This document shows positions 8,992-18,914 of a stretch of 64,000 nt of DNA, one piece after another. The notes below the pieces were generated by a model. That model was not told the origin of the DNA, searched no databases, and worked only from the letters and a program-made list of their open reading frames with translations. Origin of the DNA: CAWGYT01 sp963826795. GTDB taxonomy: Bacteria > Planctomycetota > Planctomycetia > Pirellulales > Pirellulaceae. Both the position numbers and the translations under genes were made by a program. The DNA is taken from assembly GCA_963826795.1 (NCBI GenBank), contig CAWGYT010000009.1:558001-622000 (forward strand), written 5' to 3'. How positions within the stretch are numbered: position 1 is the stretch's first letter; each line of letters opens with the position of its first letter.

Positions 8992-9096
8992 ACGGGCGAA
9001 GCGGAAAGTAGACCGTCTGAGACTTTGCACGGGCGAAGCGGAAAGTAGACCGTCTGAGACTTTGTGGTCTGAGACTTTGTGAGACCTTGTCATGCA
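8992..9096 (-). repeat. REP-like elements, right flank of the transposase (inverted relative to the left)
   Basis: Two perfect direct copies of a 37-bp unit lie at 8992-9028 and 9029-9065, each containing agtagaccgtctgagacttt. Read on the minus strand the core is cagacggtctactttccgct, matching the left-flank core in the opposite orientation. Short partial copies (gtctgagactttgtg) follow to about 9096; on the minus strand they read acaaagtctcagacc, the counterpart of the 15-bp unit on the left. Confidence 0.85.
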
Positions 9097-9212
9097 AAAG
9101 ATTTGCGGTCGCACTTGTGGAATTGGGCGAGTCTCCTCGTTATGCCCGCTCACGACAGCGTGAATTCGATTTCTACAGTGGCTGAATGCTCGATCGAAGG
9201 TATCATGGCTGC

Positions 9213-9773
9213 ATGACCGACGCCACGCAGATTTTGTCTCAATTCGAAAACGGGGATCCATCCGAGGCAGATCAACTGTTGCCGTTGGTGTATGCGGAAC
9301 TGCGAAAACTAGCCGCCACCCGGCTTAAACACGAACCGCCGGGTCAAACCTTGCAGGGTACGGCCCTGGTTCATGAGGTCTACTTGCGTCTCGTGGACGT
9401 ACAGAAAGCTCAGCGCTGGAACAGTCGTGGCCATTTCTTCGCTGCGGCTGCCGAGGCGATGCGGCGGATACTGATTGATCACGCGCGCACGAAGCAATCG
9501 TTGCGTCGCGGTGGTGGAATCAGGCGAATTTCTTTGTCAGAAATCGCATCGCCCCAGGAAAACAACCTCGCCGAACTAGAGGCGATCAACGAGGCTCTTG
9601 ATGTTTTGGAAAAGGATTTCCCTCAAATCGCCAGCGTCGTCAAACTCAAGTACTTCTGCGGGCTGACAATTGAGGAAATTGCGGATGCTCTGAACATTTC
9701 GGTTTCCACCGTTAAACGGAACTGGACTTATGCTCGAGCACGACTTCATGCAGAGCTCGATACCAGCGACTAA
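9213..9773 (+). CDS. ECF-type RNA polymerase sigma factor (planctomycete type)
   Basis: 186 residues from MTDATQILSQFENGDPSEAD. Region 2 covers LLPLVYAELRKLAATRLKHE to HFFAAAAEAMRRILIDHART, and region 4 contains the helix-turn-helix FCGLTIEEIADALNISVSTV followed by KRNWTYARARL. This belongs to the subfamily that in planctomycetes is usually coded next to a Ser/Thr kinase. The kinase with TPR repeats begins 91 bp downstream on the same strand, so the pair is probably one signalling unit. The start was taken at the second in-frame Met, which aligns with family N-termini; the ribosome-binding site (gaagg) is weak and distant. Confidence 0.92.
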   Translation: MTDATQILSQFENGDPSEADQLLPLVYAELRKLAATRLKHEPPGQTLQGTALVHEVYLRLVDVQKAQRWNSRGHFFAAAAEAMRRILIDHARTKQSLRRGGGIRRISLSEIASPQENNLAELEAINEALDVLEKDFPQIASVVKLKYFCGLTIEEIADALNISVSTVKRNWTYARARLHAELDTSD

Positions 9774-9864
9774 TCCAAAGCCGCTGGCCATCCTTGAAAA
9801 ACTCTGCAGTCGGGTGAGCTCATTTCGTCCCAGATTCCGCACTGTTCTCTGAGGAGACCATAAA

Positions 9865-12800
9865 ATGCCATCGCTTCCCAATGAAATCGAGCTGTTCGAA
9901 GCCGTCTTGCAACAGCCGCGCTCCCGGCGAGCTGCCTTTCTGGCCCACGAGTGCGGGCCCGACCACGAACTTCGCGATCGTCTCGCCGGGTATCTGCGGG
10001 CACATGACCGAGACGAAGGCCCGCTGGACGCAAGCCAACTGGACTTCGGCGGATGCATCGTTGAGGAAGCTTCCGGCCGTTATGGGGTGGGAAGTGACAT
10101 TGGGCCCTACAAACTGCTAGAGCGAATTGGCGTGGGTGGCATGGGTACGGTGTTCATGGCCGAACAGCGGGAGCCGGTCAAGAGAACGGTTGCCGTAAAA
10201 CTAATCAAGCCTGGCATGGATACCGAACAGGTGATCGCTCGTTTCGAAGCCGAACGGCAGGCGTTAGCCATGATGAATCACCCAAACATTGCCAAAGTTC
10301 TAGATGCGGGGGCAACTGAGGATGGCCTTCCGTACTTCGCAATGGAACTGGTGCGTGGAACTCCGATTACCGATTACTGCGACGAACATCGCTTAGACAC
10401 GCGGGAAAGATTGGAGCTGTTCGTTACGGTTTGCCTGGCCGTGCAGCACGCTCACCAAAAGGGATTGATACATCGCGACCTGAAGCCCACCAACGTCTTG
10501 GTTGAGCTACATGACGTTCGACACGTACCGAAGATCATCGACTTTGGCGTCGCAAAAGCCACCAATCAAACACTTACCGAACGTGCTCTGCACACGGGGT
10601 TTTCACAGATGATTGGTACGCCGCTCTACATGAGTCCTGAGCAGGCTCACTTGAGCGGACTCGATGTCGACACTCGCAGTGACGTCTATTCTTTGGGTGT
10701 CATCCTCTACGAGCTTCTTGTGGGCGAGACTCCATTTGACGATGCGATGCGGCGTGTCGGCAGTGACGAAATGCGGCGAATTATTCGCGAAGACGATCCA
10801 CCGCGACCGAGTCAGCGCGTCAGTACTTTGGCTGCGGAGCAGCTATCGACGGTGTCACACACGCGGCGAGTTGATCCACGTGGACTGACTTCCGTAATCC
10901 GTGGCGAACTCGATTGGATTGTCATGAAGTCGCTGGAAAAGGATCGGGCCCGACGGTTTGAATCAGCCAGCGCACTCGCGGCAGATGTTCAACGATATTT
11001 GGATGGAGAAGCCGTGCGGGCGTGCCCGCCATCAAAGCTCTACCATCTACGGAAATGGGCGCGTCGCCACATGGCGGTACTTGTAACTACTTCGCTGATT
11101 GGTGTCGCCTTAATAGCCTCGACCGTTACCAGCCTTAGTTATGCCCGTCAGACGCATCTCGAGTCGCGTCAAAAGGAGCGAGCACAGAACGACGCACAAG
11201 AGAACTTTGACGTGGCACTGGGCACCGTCCAATCGATGTTGCTGAGGCTGGTTGATGATCGCGTCGCCCGAGTTCCCGTGTCGGCCCGCAACCGGTTGCT
11301 CGAAGACGCCGAAGCTTTATTTGATCGGCTGCTGAAATATGATCCCGACAACGTGGACGTATTGTTGCAGCGAGCGCGAGTCTACGCGCATCTACTCAAA
11401 CCGAACGAAGCCCAACGCGACTTTGATTTGGCGCTCCGTATCGCTCCCGAGGATGCTAACGTGCACGCCGAGCTGGCAAGGTTTTTAGGTAATAATCTGG
11501 ATCCGCGTTTTCGCAAACCTGGACAAGCGATTGAGCACGTAAATGTGGCGGTCGCGAGGTCTCCGCAGAATGCTGACTTCAAAGTCCTACAAGCGAAACT
11601 CTTAAGGGAGAGCCAGCCCACGGCGGCGATGAATATTCTCAACCAAGTATTGAATGAGAACCCGAGTCGGCCAGATGCGTATCTGGGACGCGCAATGCTC
11701 TTTTGGGACCGCAAGGAACCCGAGCAAGCATTGCAAGACATCAATATGACTTTGGAACTCGATCCGGAATACGCGGCGGCAATGGCCTTTCGTGCTCAGA
11801 TGCTGTTTGCCGAAGGCCGCGACGACGAAGCGATGGAAGCTTTCAACAGGGCCATCAGCCTTGATCCCGTTGATCCGGTGAGCTATTTGGGCCGAGCGGA
11901 GTTGTTTAGAAAAACCGGCGATTTGAAGCAGGCGATGCGAGATTTGGATTCGGCCCAACGGGTCGTCCCCTCATTTCCCGCTTCCTACGCACGCCGTGCG
12001 GAACTGCGTACGCAGCAGGGCTTGCTGGAGGAATCACTGCACGATTTGAACCAGATGGTCGCCGATCAGCCCCGCAATCTATGGAAACGCGAACAACGCG
12101 CCGCCGTCTTAATTGATTTAGGCAAGTATGAAGAGGCGATTCGAGATTTGGACGCCTTTCTGTCTAAGTTTGCTGACGAAGCTCATGTGTACAAGAGGCG
12201 CGCCGTTGCCAGAATTCATCTCGGCGACGTCGACGGGGCTCTCGATGACATCGCCCAAGCATTGGAACTGAACCCGCAGGACCCAAGCGCCCTGAGGTGG
12301 ATACCACCACGCTTATGGATAACGAAAGCCACCGAGGATCAGAGGCAGCGGCTAATTGGTTTCGCAGATCAGTTACTTACCCGTCTTTCACCGGGACAAC
12401 GCCAACACCGGGCCTGGGCTTACGCGGATCGGGCGTCGCTGTATTTTGCTTGGGGGCAACGGGACCAGGGAGAAGCAGATTGTCGGTTGTCGATGAAGGA
12501 AGAGCCGTTTGTCACTTGGGGCTGGCATCTACTTGCAGTGTCTCAACTTGAGCGACAGGACCACGCAGGCTTTCGAGAACTATGCATGCAGCTAATTCCT
12601 CAAATGGAGCGGCTGAATGGCGAGGGAGCGTGGCCGGACTATGGGGCCTGGACCTATGCCCTGGTGCCTCAGTCAGTTGACGACTTCACCATCGTCATCG
12701 CGGCGGCGGAGCGATTCCTTGAACACTCACTAAAACGGGATACATGGTGGTCGTCAGACCCGGGCGACGTAGGTGATGTTTGGATTCGTGAGCAGATTCT

Positions 12801-13125
12801 GGGAGCATTGCTCTATCGTGCAGGTCGGAAAGACGAGGCTTTGCCCCGACTTCAATCGGCGGCGTTGCGGTTCAATCATGTTTCCCAGTGGCCTCCCTAC
12901 TGCTACTTCTTCCTGGCGATGATCTCTGCCGAAAATGGCGACGAGCCTCAGGCCCAACATTGGCTGGCTCGTGGAATTGAAGTGGGCGAAACGGCCAAGT
13001 CAGATGATTCCAACTACCGCTGGCATCAACAAATTGTGTTGCAGTTACTCCAAGATGAAGCCGCTGCCGTTGTTGCCAAACAGGCTACGCACGAGCAACT
13101 CCTGCGCCCCGCTGGCGATGACTGA
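9865..13125 (+). CDS. Membrane Ser/Thr protein kinase with C-terminal TPR array
   Basis: 1086 residues. An N-terminal helical segment (1-75) of the kind that recurs in these kinases leads to a Hanks-type kinase domain (about 82-370): glycine loop GVGGMGTVF (89-97), catalytic Lys112 in VAVKLI, HRDLKPTN with Asp205, DFGVAK with Asp226, and GTPLYMSPEQ. A single membrane helix (about 396-418, VLVTTSLIGVALIASTV) separates it from a long extracytoplasmic part with many TPR units, each with A-x-F/Y-R-A patterns (e.g. AYLGRAMLFWDRKEPEQALQ). The TPRs probably sense or bind a protein partner. The ECF sigma gene immediately upstream is the likely regulatory partner. Confidence 0.94.
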   Translation: MPSLPNEIELFEAVLQQPRSRRAAFLAHECGPDHELRDRLAGYLRAHDRDEGPLDASQLDFGGCIVEEASGRYGVGSDIGPYKLLERIGVGGMGTVFMAEQREPVKRTVAVKLIKPGMDTEQVIARFEAERQALAMMNHPNIAKVLDAGATEDGLPYFAMELVRGTPITDYCDEHRLDTRERLELFVTVCLAVQHAHQKGLIHRDLKPTNVLVELHDVRHVPKIIDFGVAKATNQTLTERALHTGFSQMIGTPLYMSPEQAHLSGLDVDTRSDVYSLGVILYELLVGETPFDDAMRRVGSDEMRRIIREDDPPRPSQRVSTLAAEQLSTVSHTRRVDPRGLTSVIRGELDWIVMKSLEKDRARRFESASALAADVQRYLDGEAVRACPPSKLYHLRKWARRHMAVLVTTSLIGVALIASTVTSLSYARQTHLESRQKERAQNDAQENFDVALGTVQSMLLRLVDDRVARVPVSARNRLLEDAEALFDRLLKYDPDNVDVLLQRARVYAHLLKPNEAQRDFDLALRIAPEDANVHAELARFLGNNLDPRFRKPGQAIEHVNVAVARSPQNADFKVLQAKLLRESQPTAAMNILNQVLNENPSRPDAYLGRAMLFWDRKEPEQALQDINMTLELDPEYAAAMAFRAQMLFAEGRDDEAMEAFNRAISLDPVDPVSYLGRAELFRKTGDLKQAMRDLDSAQRVVPSFPASYARRAELRTQQGLLEESLHDLNQMVADQPRNLWKREQRAAVLIDLGKYEEAIRDLDAFLSKFADEAHVYKRRAVARIHLGDVDGALDDIAQALELNPQDPSALRWIPPRLWITKATEDQRQRLIGFADQLLTRLSPGQRQHRAWAYADRASLYFAWGQRDQGEADCRLSMKEEPFVTWGWHLLAVSQLERQDHAGFRELCMQLIPQMERLNGEGAWPDYGAWTYALVPQSVDDFTIVIAAAERFLEHSLKRDTWWSSDPGDVGDVWIREQILGALLYRAGRKDEALPRLQSAALRFNHVSQWPPYCYFFLAMISAENGDEPQAQHWLARGIEVGETAKSDDSNYRWHQQIVLQLLQDEAAAVVAKQATHEQLLRPAGDD

Positions 13126-13296
13126 GACTCCGCGGTCTTTCTTTTCGAGCTAATCTTCGAGTTTATCTGAGCCGATTTCCCCGCCGAATCCGCACTGTCT
13201 TGCAGCGATGATCGAGACGACTGTGAATCGGCGACATCGCGAGCGCGCTATTCGGCACGACTCACTGATGCCAGACAGAAAAACGGGGAAACTCAT

Positions 13297-14527
13297 ATGA
13301 AGCGGCCAATTCAAACCCTTTTATCGACTTGCGCGGCGATTTTGCTCGCCATGTTCACAGTCAGCTTCGCCAGCGGGCAAGCCATCGTCCAATATCGCTT
13401 GGAGCAAGTACCGATTCCGGAAGGGTTCTATGTCAACGATTTCAACAACCAGAACTTGGTGGTCGGCCACTCACGTTTCACTGACGGGGCAACCGTCGTA
13501 CTCTACGACCATGATGGGGTTTTCGGTGTTCCCAGATCGACTTGGTCACTTGAGGATCTTATCGAAGTGCCGGCCGAGTTTTCGAGTACTTCGATCCTGG
13601 ATATCAACGATTCCGGGCAGTTCGTCGCCACTCTGAAGCGCGAAGATGGCACCCGTGAAAGCATCCTGGTCAACTTATTTGACGTCAGCGGCAGCCTCTC
13701 ACCCACTTGGCGATATCTCGCCGTTCCGGCATCCAGCTCCTTGTCTTACGCGACACGACTAAATGACTTGGGTCAGGTCGCGGGCACATTTGTAAGCGAT
13801 GTGTCAGGCGAAAGGAACGTTTTTCTACTGGATACCACCGACCCAGAAGCAGATCCAGAAGTCTTGAACGATCCGACCACTGGAATACCAATTGCCGTTA
13901 CTGCTCCAGATCTCCTGCGTCTCAACAATTGGGGGCAAGTCTCGGGCAACATCCTAACCGGAGGAGTCTCGGGAGCATACTACGTTTCCCAAGGGTTCCG
14001 ACTAACGCGGGGTAACGAGATGCTGTTGACTCCCCTCAATGACCCAATTCAGGAGCGCCTATATCCGAGACATGAACGACCTCGGAGAAATAGCCGGAGA
14101 GGCGCAGGTAGCTGTGACCGGATCAGGTCGTAGAGGTAAGACAATCTTAAGTTGGCGTGGGATTCGTTTTGATGACCAGGGCTACGACTTCTTTCCACTA
14201 ACGTCCGAAGCCCGGAGCTGGAACATCAATAACTCCCGTGATGTTCTGGGCACGATTGTCACTTATGACGGGTCACGCGAGGCTCAGTTTCTAGTCCACG
14301 ACTCGAATCTGATTTATCTGGACGAGGTAGTGACGGGTGACCAGGACGACGTGAACTTTTGGCTGGCATCGACCAATTTTGGAAAAGGCGAGATGAACGA
14401 TCGCGGCGCGACGGGATACGGGCAAGTCTTCATCCGCGCCCAAGTTGCCGTTACTACCGGAAAAGGCAGGAAGCAAACGACCACGTACGAAACGCGTTTC
14501 TTCATCCTCACCCCTGAACTGCCCTAG
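13297..14527 (+). CDS. Secreted HAF-repeat protein, one frameshift
   Basis: A signal peptide (MKRPIQTLLSTCAAILLAMF, cleavage near FASG-QA) is followed by several short units of the HAF extracellular repeat pattern: INDSGQFVAT, LNDLGQVAGTF, LNNWGQVSGNI, MNDLGEIAGEA, INNSRDVLGTI. The frame breaks near 14055: the first part ends in a nonsense Arg-rich tail at 14133, while the frame beginning around 14039 continues the repeats (AYIRDMNDLGEIAGE) to the TAG at 14527. Restoring one GC in gagcgcctat gives QERAYIRDMNDLGE. Corrected length is about 410 residues. No catalytic residues are seen; a structural or binding role outside the cytoplasmic membrane is likely. Confidence 0.8.
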
Positions 14528-14730
14528 ATAGGCGACGTCCAGAACGAACACGGTTGGACAGAAATAAACCCATGAATCGAAAAAATAGAGACGCGAGTTC
14601 GGCCACTTTGTCGGTTGGGGTAGCCAAACAGCCGTCGATTTGGAATCGACATGTTGCGATACAATGCTTGTGGCGCGGAGCTAGTGTTATGGCTTTCGCA
14701 GCGGGTTCGTTTCGAGAGGAACCACTTCGG

Positions 14731-16374
14731 ATGCGTTGCTTGTTCGCGATCGCCGCTTTCACAGTGTCGGTAACGATTAGCTACGCCGCTGAATTCATCC
14801 CATTGGGAGATCTGCCAGGCCGAGACATTTCGAACATCCCCCGCGCAGTATCGGATGACGGGAACACCGTGGTTGGCCAGCGATATAGGGAGGCGCCCTC
14901 TGAGGCCTTCATTTGGAGACGTGACGCTGACACGGTTTGGCTGGAACAACCGACTCCGCGACCCAATGGAGCCGCGTCTGCGTTGGCGTTCGACGTGTCC
15001 GCCGATGGCTCAGTCGTCGTTGGACGTACGTTAGATCCTACATGGACCGACTTTGAACTGCAGGGTTGGGATGCCCACAACGCTTTCATGTGGACAGCCG
15101 ATACCGGGCTGACGTACCTCGGAAACGAAACCTATTCGGCCACCGCCGTTTCAAGCGACGGAACGACCATCGTCGGACAGGCCGTTGCGGATCCTTTGAC
15201 GGCTCACGGCGCGGACATGTATCGTTCCGTCGCTGGCGAATTGACCATCGTTACCCTTCCCTCGACCAATAACCGAAGTGTCGCCGCCAACACCGTGACC
15301 GGAGTTTCCCGCGATGGTTCCGTTGTTGTTGGGGGATTAGGGACAGGACTCGGAAGCGGCGAGGCGTATCGCTGGACCGAGGCGTTGGGCCTCGAAACGT
15401 TGGGCGTGCCCGGCGAGGCAGAAGCAATTTCCGCCGACGGCTCGACGATTGCGATTGACGCCAGTTGGCCGGGCGGAGGGGCGCTTGAACTCGTGCTCTG
15501 GAACGAGGCAACGGGGGCCCGCACAATCGGCACGCGGGGAGCTCCGGCGGGAGGCTCCGCTATTCGAGGCATCAACGGCGACGGCACTGCGGTTGTCGGG
15601 TTCGCGTATCAGGGAAGTGTCGGGAACTTAGCTCCGGTAGCGTTCATCTGGACGGAGGTTACAGGGTTTCAAGACTTGTCAGATTACCTTGCAAACCACT
15701 ATGGACTGGCACCCGCCAACGAAGGTTGGGAGTTCCGATCCGTCCAAGACATCTCGGCCAATGGACTTCACCTTGCTGTGGGTGCCACAAATCCCAACGG
15801 CGATTACGAAGCCGTGTTGATCGATCTCGATCCCGACTTCGACGGCGACTTTCGCACCGACGTTGCCGATCTCGATCTACTTGCAGCAGCCCTTCGCGCC
15901 GGCGAAACGAAATACCTTTACGACATGGACGGTTCGGGACAAGTGAACTCGAACGACCTGCGAAACCTAATCACCGACAAGCTCGGAACGTGGTTCGGTG
16001 ACTCCGACCTGGACGGCGAGTTTAGCTCAAACGATCTGGTGAACGTCTTCCAAGCCGGTGAATATGAGGACGCGGTTGCGTCCAACTCAGGCTGGGCCAC
16101 CGGTGACTGGAACGGCGACGGCGAGTTCGGCACGGCGGATCTCGTGACCGCCTTCCAAGACGGTGGATACGAACAGGGACTGCGCCCTGCAGCGGTCACC
16201 GTGCCAGAGCCCGCCTCGTTTCTGATGCTCGCGACCAGTTTGATGGGAATCTCGATTCTTCGACGGCGATCGATCCATGATTCCTCAGCACCTCGGGTAT
16301 GCTTCGGGGTCAGATCGGGTATCTGGTGTCTGGCAGGTCTCGCCCGCGGCGTTCGCCCTTCGAGCGTGATTTAG
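14731..16374 (+). CDS. Secreted HAF-repeat protein with dockerin-like repeats and PEP-CTERM tail
   Basis: Start MRCLFAIAAFTVSVTISYAA is chosen because it is a signal peptide with gagaggaa 9 nt upstream; the open frame extends 177 nt further but with no secretory features. At least six HAF-type units follow (VSADGSVVVGRT, VSSDGTTIVGQA, VSRDGSVVVGGL, INGDGTAVVGFA). Then comes a Ca-binding dockerin-like region with three Asp loops (DPDFDGDFRTDVADLD, DMDGSGQVNSNDL, DSDLDGEFSSNDLV, DWNGDGEFGTADL). The end has VPEPASFLMLATSLMGISIL then RRR, the PEP-CTERM sorting signal used for exosortase-dependent sorting. About 30 residues beyond the basic end are unusual for PEP-CTERM and run into repeat DNA, so the natural stop may have been lost. 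Confidence 0.88.
   Translation: MRCLFAIAAFTVSVTISYAAEFIPLGDLPGRDISNIPRAVSDDGNTVVGQRYREAPSEAFIWRRDADTVWLEQPTPRPNGAASALAFDVSADGSVVVGRTLDPTWTDFELQGWDAHNAFMWTADTGLTYLGNETYSATAVSSDGTTIVGQAVADPLTAHGADMYRSVAGELTIVTLPSTNNRSVAANTVTGVSRDGSVVVGGLGTGLGSGEAYRWTEALGLETLGVPGEAEAISADGSTIAIDASWPGGGALELVLWNEATGARTIGTRGAPAGGSAIRGINGDGTAVVGFAYQGSVGNLAPVAFIWTEVTGFQDLSDYLANHYGLAPANEGWEFRSVQDISANGLHLAVGATNPNGDYEAVLIDLDPDFDGDFRTDVADLDLLAAALRAGETKYLYDMDGSGQVNSNDLRNLITDKLGTWFGDSDLDGEFSSNDLVNVFQAGEYEDAVASNSGWATGDWNGDGEFGTADLVTAFQDGGYEQGLRPAAVTVPEPASFLMLATSLMGISILRRRSIHDSSAPRVCFGVRSGIWCLAGLARGVRPSSVI
16306..16340 (-). repeat. Dispersed repeat, inverted copy
   Basis: ggggtcagatcgggtatctg followed by gtgtctggcag is a diverged reverse complement of the element at 16548-16580 and 24206-24240. 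It lies inside the last codons of the PEP-CTERM gene and may explain its odd C-terminal extension. Confidence 0.55.
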
Positions 16375-16547
16375 CTTGGCATCGAACGTAGGGTGTTCGG
16401 TCGGCGAATGAGGTTGCGGCAATTGAACAGCGAGTGTCCCGCTGGACTTGCTCGAGTCTCGCCATTGATGACGTTGAACGCCGACACGTTCGGTCCAGCG
16501 AGGCCGTTGTTTCGTTTTTCCACCGCCCGTAATCCCGCGTCGCACGC

Positions 16548-16580
16548 GAACTTGACACCAGAAAACGGATCTGACCCCGC
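16548..16580 (+). repeat. Dispersed repeat (gaacttgacaccagaaaacg...)
   Basis: The element gaacttgacaccagaaaacg followed by gatctgaccccgcc recurs almost unchanged at 24206-24240 (one base differs in the first block). No coding function is seen. Confidence 0.85.
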
Positions 16581-16654
16581 CCCGCCCCCGCAAATCGCCC
16601 TCGCACAAATCCTCTTTGCCGCCCGGCCGGTAGGTACCTCGCCGTTTCCACTTG

Positions 16655-16805
16655 ACATCTTGCCCAGTCCCCGAAAATGGGAGGCAGAGGTCGCTTCGCA
16701 CCCAGTCCCCGAAAATGGGAGGCAGAGGTCGCTTCGCACCTGAGATCTTGCCCAGTCCCCGAAAATGGGAGGCAGAGGTCGCTTCAATAGAGGTCGCTTC
16801 AATCC
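16655..16805 (+). repeat. Short tandem/dispersed repeats (cagtccccgaaaatgggagg cagaggtcgcttc)
   Basis: Three copies of a block of about 33 bp, cagtccccgaaaatgggagg followed by cagaggtcgcttc, begin near 16667, 16702 and 16753, and two extra copies of agaggtcgcttcaat follow to 16805. The core ccccgaaaatggggg-like stretch can form a hairpin. The array abuts the truncated sigma factor at 16799. Confidence 0.85.
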
Positions 16806-16897
16806 GACACGTACCTCCGCACGAGGTCGGCTGCCGCGTCCGGGTCACCGGCCCGAACGCGGCGAATCGCTTCGCGGAAATCTTTGGCGGGTGGCAT
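16799..16897 (-). pseudogene. ECF sigma factor remnant (N-terminal stub)
   Basis: A frame starting MPPAKDFREAIRRVRAGDPD and continuing AAADLVRRYVSD ends where the repeat array begins. It aligns with the N-terminus of the complete sigma factor at 22637-23227 (NDFSETVRRIRGGDQEAAAE, LVRKYEP). Only region 1/early region 2 remains, so the gene has been cut off, apparently by repeat insertion or deletion. The frame is open upstream to 17077, but only the last 32 residues look like a sigma factor. Confidence 0.75.
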
Positions 16898-17097
16898 TTC
16901 ACGGCTCACTTCACGAAACACAGGCTCCAACCGCGGGGCCGGCACGTGAAAAGCCATTTTGTCCTGCCGCCGAAAAGAAAAAACAAAAACACCGTGCGTT
17001 TTCCCCACCTTGGGCGATCTGTCAGGTGTGGGAAGGCTTCGCGAAGACCGTGCCCTGTGAGCCATTCTGCACTTCACCTCTATCCAAAAGGAAACCC

Positions 17098-18894
17098 ATG
17101 GCTACGAAAAAACTCCGTTTAGTTCTGGAACAACTTGAACAGCGACAATTGCTGACCGCCGCGAACTTGTGGTTCGTTGATAGCGGGCAGTCGCTGGGAA
17201 CGAACACCGATGGAGCCGAATTCGGCGACTTAGACGGCGATGGCGACCTGGATGCCTTGGTGGGCTGCCGCGACTGGCCGGGCGGGCCTGCTTGTGCCGA
17301 AACGCAGGTCTGGCTGAACGACGGTAACGGACAGTTTTCCAAGGGTTGGAGCGTTGCCGAGACAAATGTCGGCCGATTCGCCCTGGGTGACTTGGACGGC
17401 GATGGTGACCTGGATGCGTACGTTGCCAAGGCTTCGCCAGCTGCCCCGGACAACCCGACGTTTGGCGAGCGTGACAGCTACAGCAAGGTCTGGTTCAACG
17501 ACGGCCAGGGGCGATTCCAGGACAGTGGGCAGCGGCTGGATCGTTACGCCCCCAACGACGGCGCCTTCGCGGTGACTCTTGGGGACGTGGACAACGATGG
17601 TGACTTGGATGCCGTGACAGCCCACCCGGTAGGTGCCAGCCGAGTCTTGCTGAACGACGGCTCCGGAAACTTCGCCGACAGCGGACAGCGGTTGGCAACC
17701 GCCCGGTGGACGTTGGATATTGCCTTGGGAGACGTCGATGGCGACAACGATATCGACGCATATTTCGCGCGAGGCGTCGATAGTCCGGTGGACTTGCTCT
17801 ATCTCAACGACGGTCAGGGGAACTTCACTGACAGTCGCCAACGACTGGACGCGAGTTTTACCGTCGCGGCGCAGCTCGCGGACCTTGACTCCGACGGTGA
17901 CCTGGATGTCTTTCTGGTCAACGGAGACGAACTCGCGGGCGTCAGCCAGCCTAATCGTGTCTATTTCAACGACGGTCAAGGCAACTTCACCGATAGCGGC
18001 CAAAGTCTCGGCCTCGCGATTAGCAATTCGGTCAAGTTAGCGGACTTGGACAGCGACGGCGATATCGATGCCTTCGTCGCCAATGGCGGGATCACCCGGG
18101 GAAGTAATCTCGAACAGCCGAATGAAATCTGGTTGAACGATGGATCTGGCTTCTTCACGCTCGGTCAACTACTAGGCGACGCTGCCAGCTATCGGGTCGC
18201 TCTGGGCGATATCGACAAAGACGGCGACCTTGACGCATTCATCGGGAATATCGGGCAGGACAACCGAATCTGGTTCAACACGCAGGCCATCGCCGGCGAT
18301 GCCAACCGGGACGGGGTGTTCGATTCGAGCGATCTGGCCTTAGTCTTTCAAGCCGGCGAGTACGAAGACGCCATTCTGGGCAACTCGGCATGGGCCGAGG
18401 GCGACTGGAACGGCGACGGAGATTTCGATAGCTCCGATCTGGTTTTCGCTTTTCAACAAGGAACGTATTCTCTCGGCGCTGCGGCTGCAGAGAAAGCGGT
18501 TCCTTTCAAAGGCTCCCTGCAAGCAGTTGAATCCAACGACGTCCAGGGCACTACGTTGTTTGTGGAGGGGAGCGGGTCCGGAAACGCGACACACCTTGGT
18601 CGCTTGACGGTGACTTATGAGTCTGAGGTGGACCTCCTGACGCTTGCCGGAAGCGGTTCTGCTCACTTCATCGCGGCCAACGGAGACAGCCTCTTCACTG
18701 AGGTTATCGGACAGGCTACTCCCACGGAGAATCCCGACGTCCTCTCTATTGCCGAAACCTACACCATTACGGGTGGCACGGGTCGGTTTGCTGACGCGAC
18801 CGGGAGCTTCACCGTGGAGCGATTGCTTAACACGGGCACTAGCGTCACGTCCGGTTCGTTCGGCGGTACCATCGTGATTCCCAATGGGAAGTAA
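17098..18894 (+). CDS. Secreted FG-GAP/VCBS-repeat protein with dockerin-like cassette
   Basis: 598 residues from MATKKLRLVLEQLEQRQLLT, with aaaaggaa 5 nt upstream. The N-terminus is the planctomycete extracellular motif (LEQLEQRQLL), which stands in for a classical signal peptide. Seven FG-GAP/VCBS units follow, each with an Asp-rich loop (GDLDGDGDLDAL, GDLDGDGDLDAY, GDVDNDGDLDAV, GDVDGDNDIDAY, ADLDSDGDLDVF, ADLDSDGDIDAF, GDIDKDGDLDAF), consistent with a Ca-stabilised beta-propeller. Then comes a dockerin-like pair (DANRDGVFDSSDLALVFQAG and DWNGDGDFDSSDLVFAFQQG) and a C-terminal beta-rich domain. The dockerin-like cassette is very similar to that of the gene at 14731. Probably a cell-surface adhesin or scaffold component. 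A strong terminator follows the stop codon. Confidence 0.92.
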   Translation: MATKKLRLVLEQLEQRQLLTAANLWFVDSGQSLGTNTDGAEFGDLDGDGDLDALVGCRDWPGGPACAETQVWLNDGNGQFSKGWSVAETNVGRFALGDLDGDGDLDAYVAKASPAAPDNPTFGERDSYSKVWFNDGQGRFQDSGQRLDRYAPNDGAFAVTLGDVDNDGDLDAVTAHPVGASRVLLNDGSGNFADSGQRLATARWTLDIALGDVDGDNDIDAYFARGVDSPVDLLYLNDGQGNFTDSRQRLDASFTVAAQLADLDSDGDLDVFLVNGDELAGVSQPNRVYFNDGQGNFTDSGQSLGLAISNSVKLADLDSDGDIDAFVANGGITRGSNLEQPNEIWLNDGSGFFTLGQLLGDAASYRVALGDIDKDGDLDAFIGNIGQDNRIWFNTQAIAGDANRDGVFDSSDLALVFQAGEYEDAILGNSAWAEGDWNGDGDFDSSDLVFAFQQGTYSLGAAAAEKAVPFKGSLQAVESNDVQGTTLFVEGSGSGNATHLGRLTVTYESEVDLLTLAGSGSAHFIAANGDSLFTEVIGQATPTENPDVLSIAETYTITGGTGRFADATGSFTVERLLNTGTSVTSGSFGGTIVIPNGK

Positions 18895-18914
18895 CCTTGG
18901 CCATTTGGCGCCAG

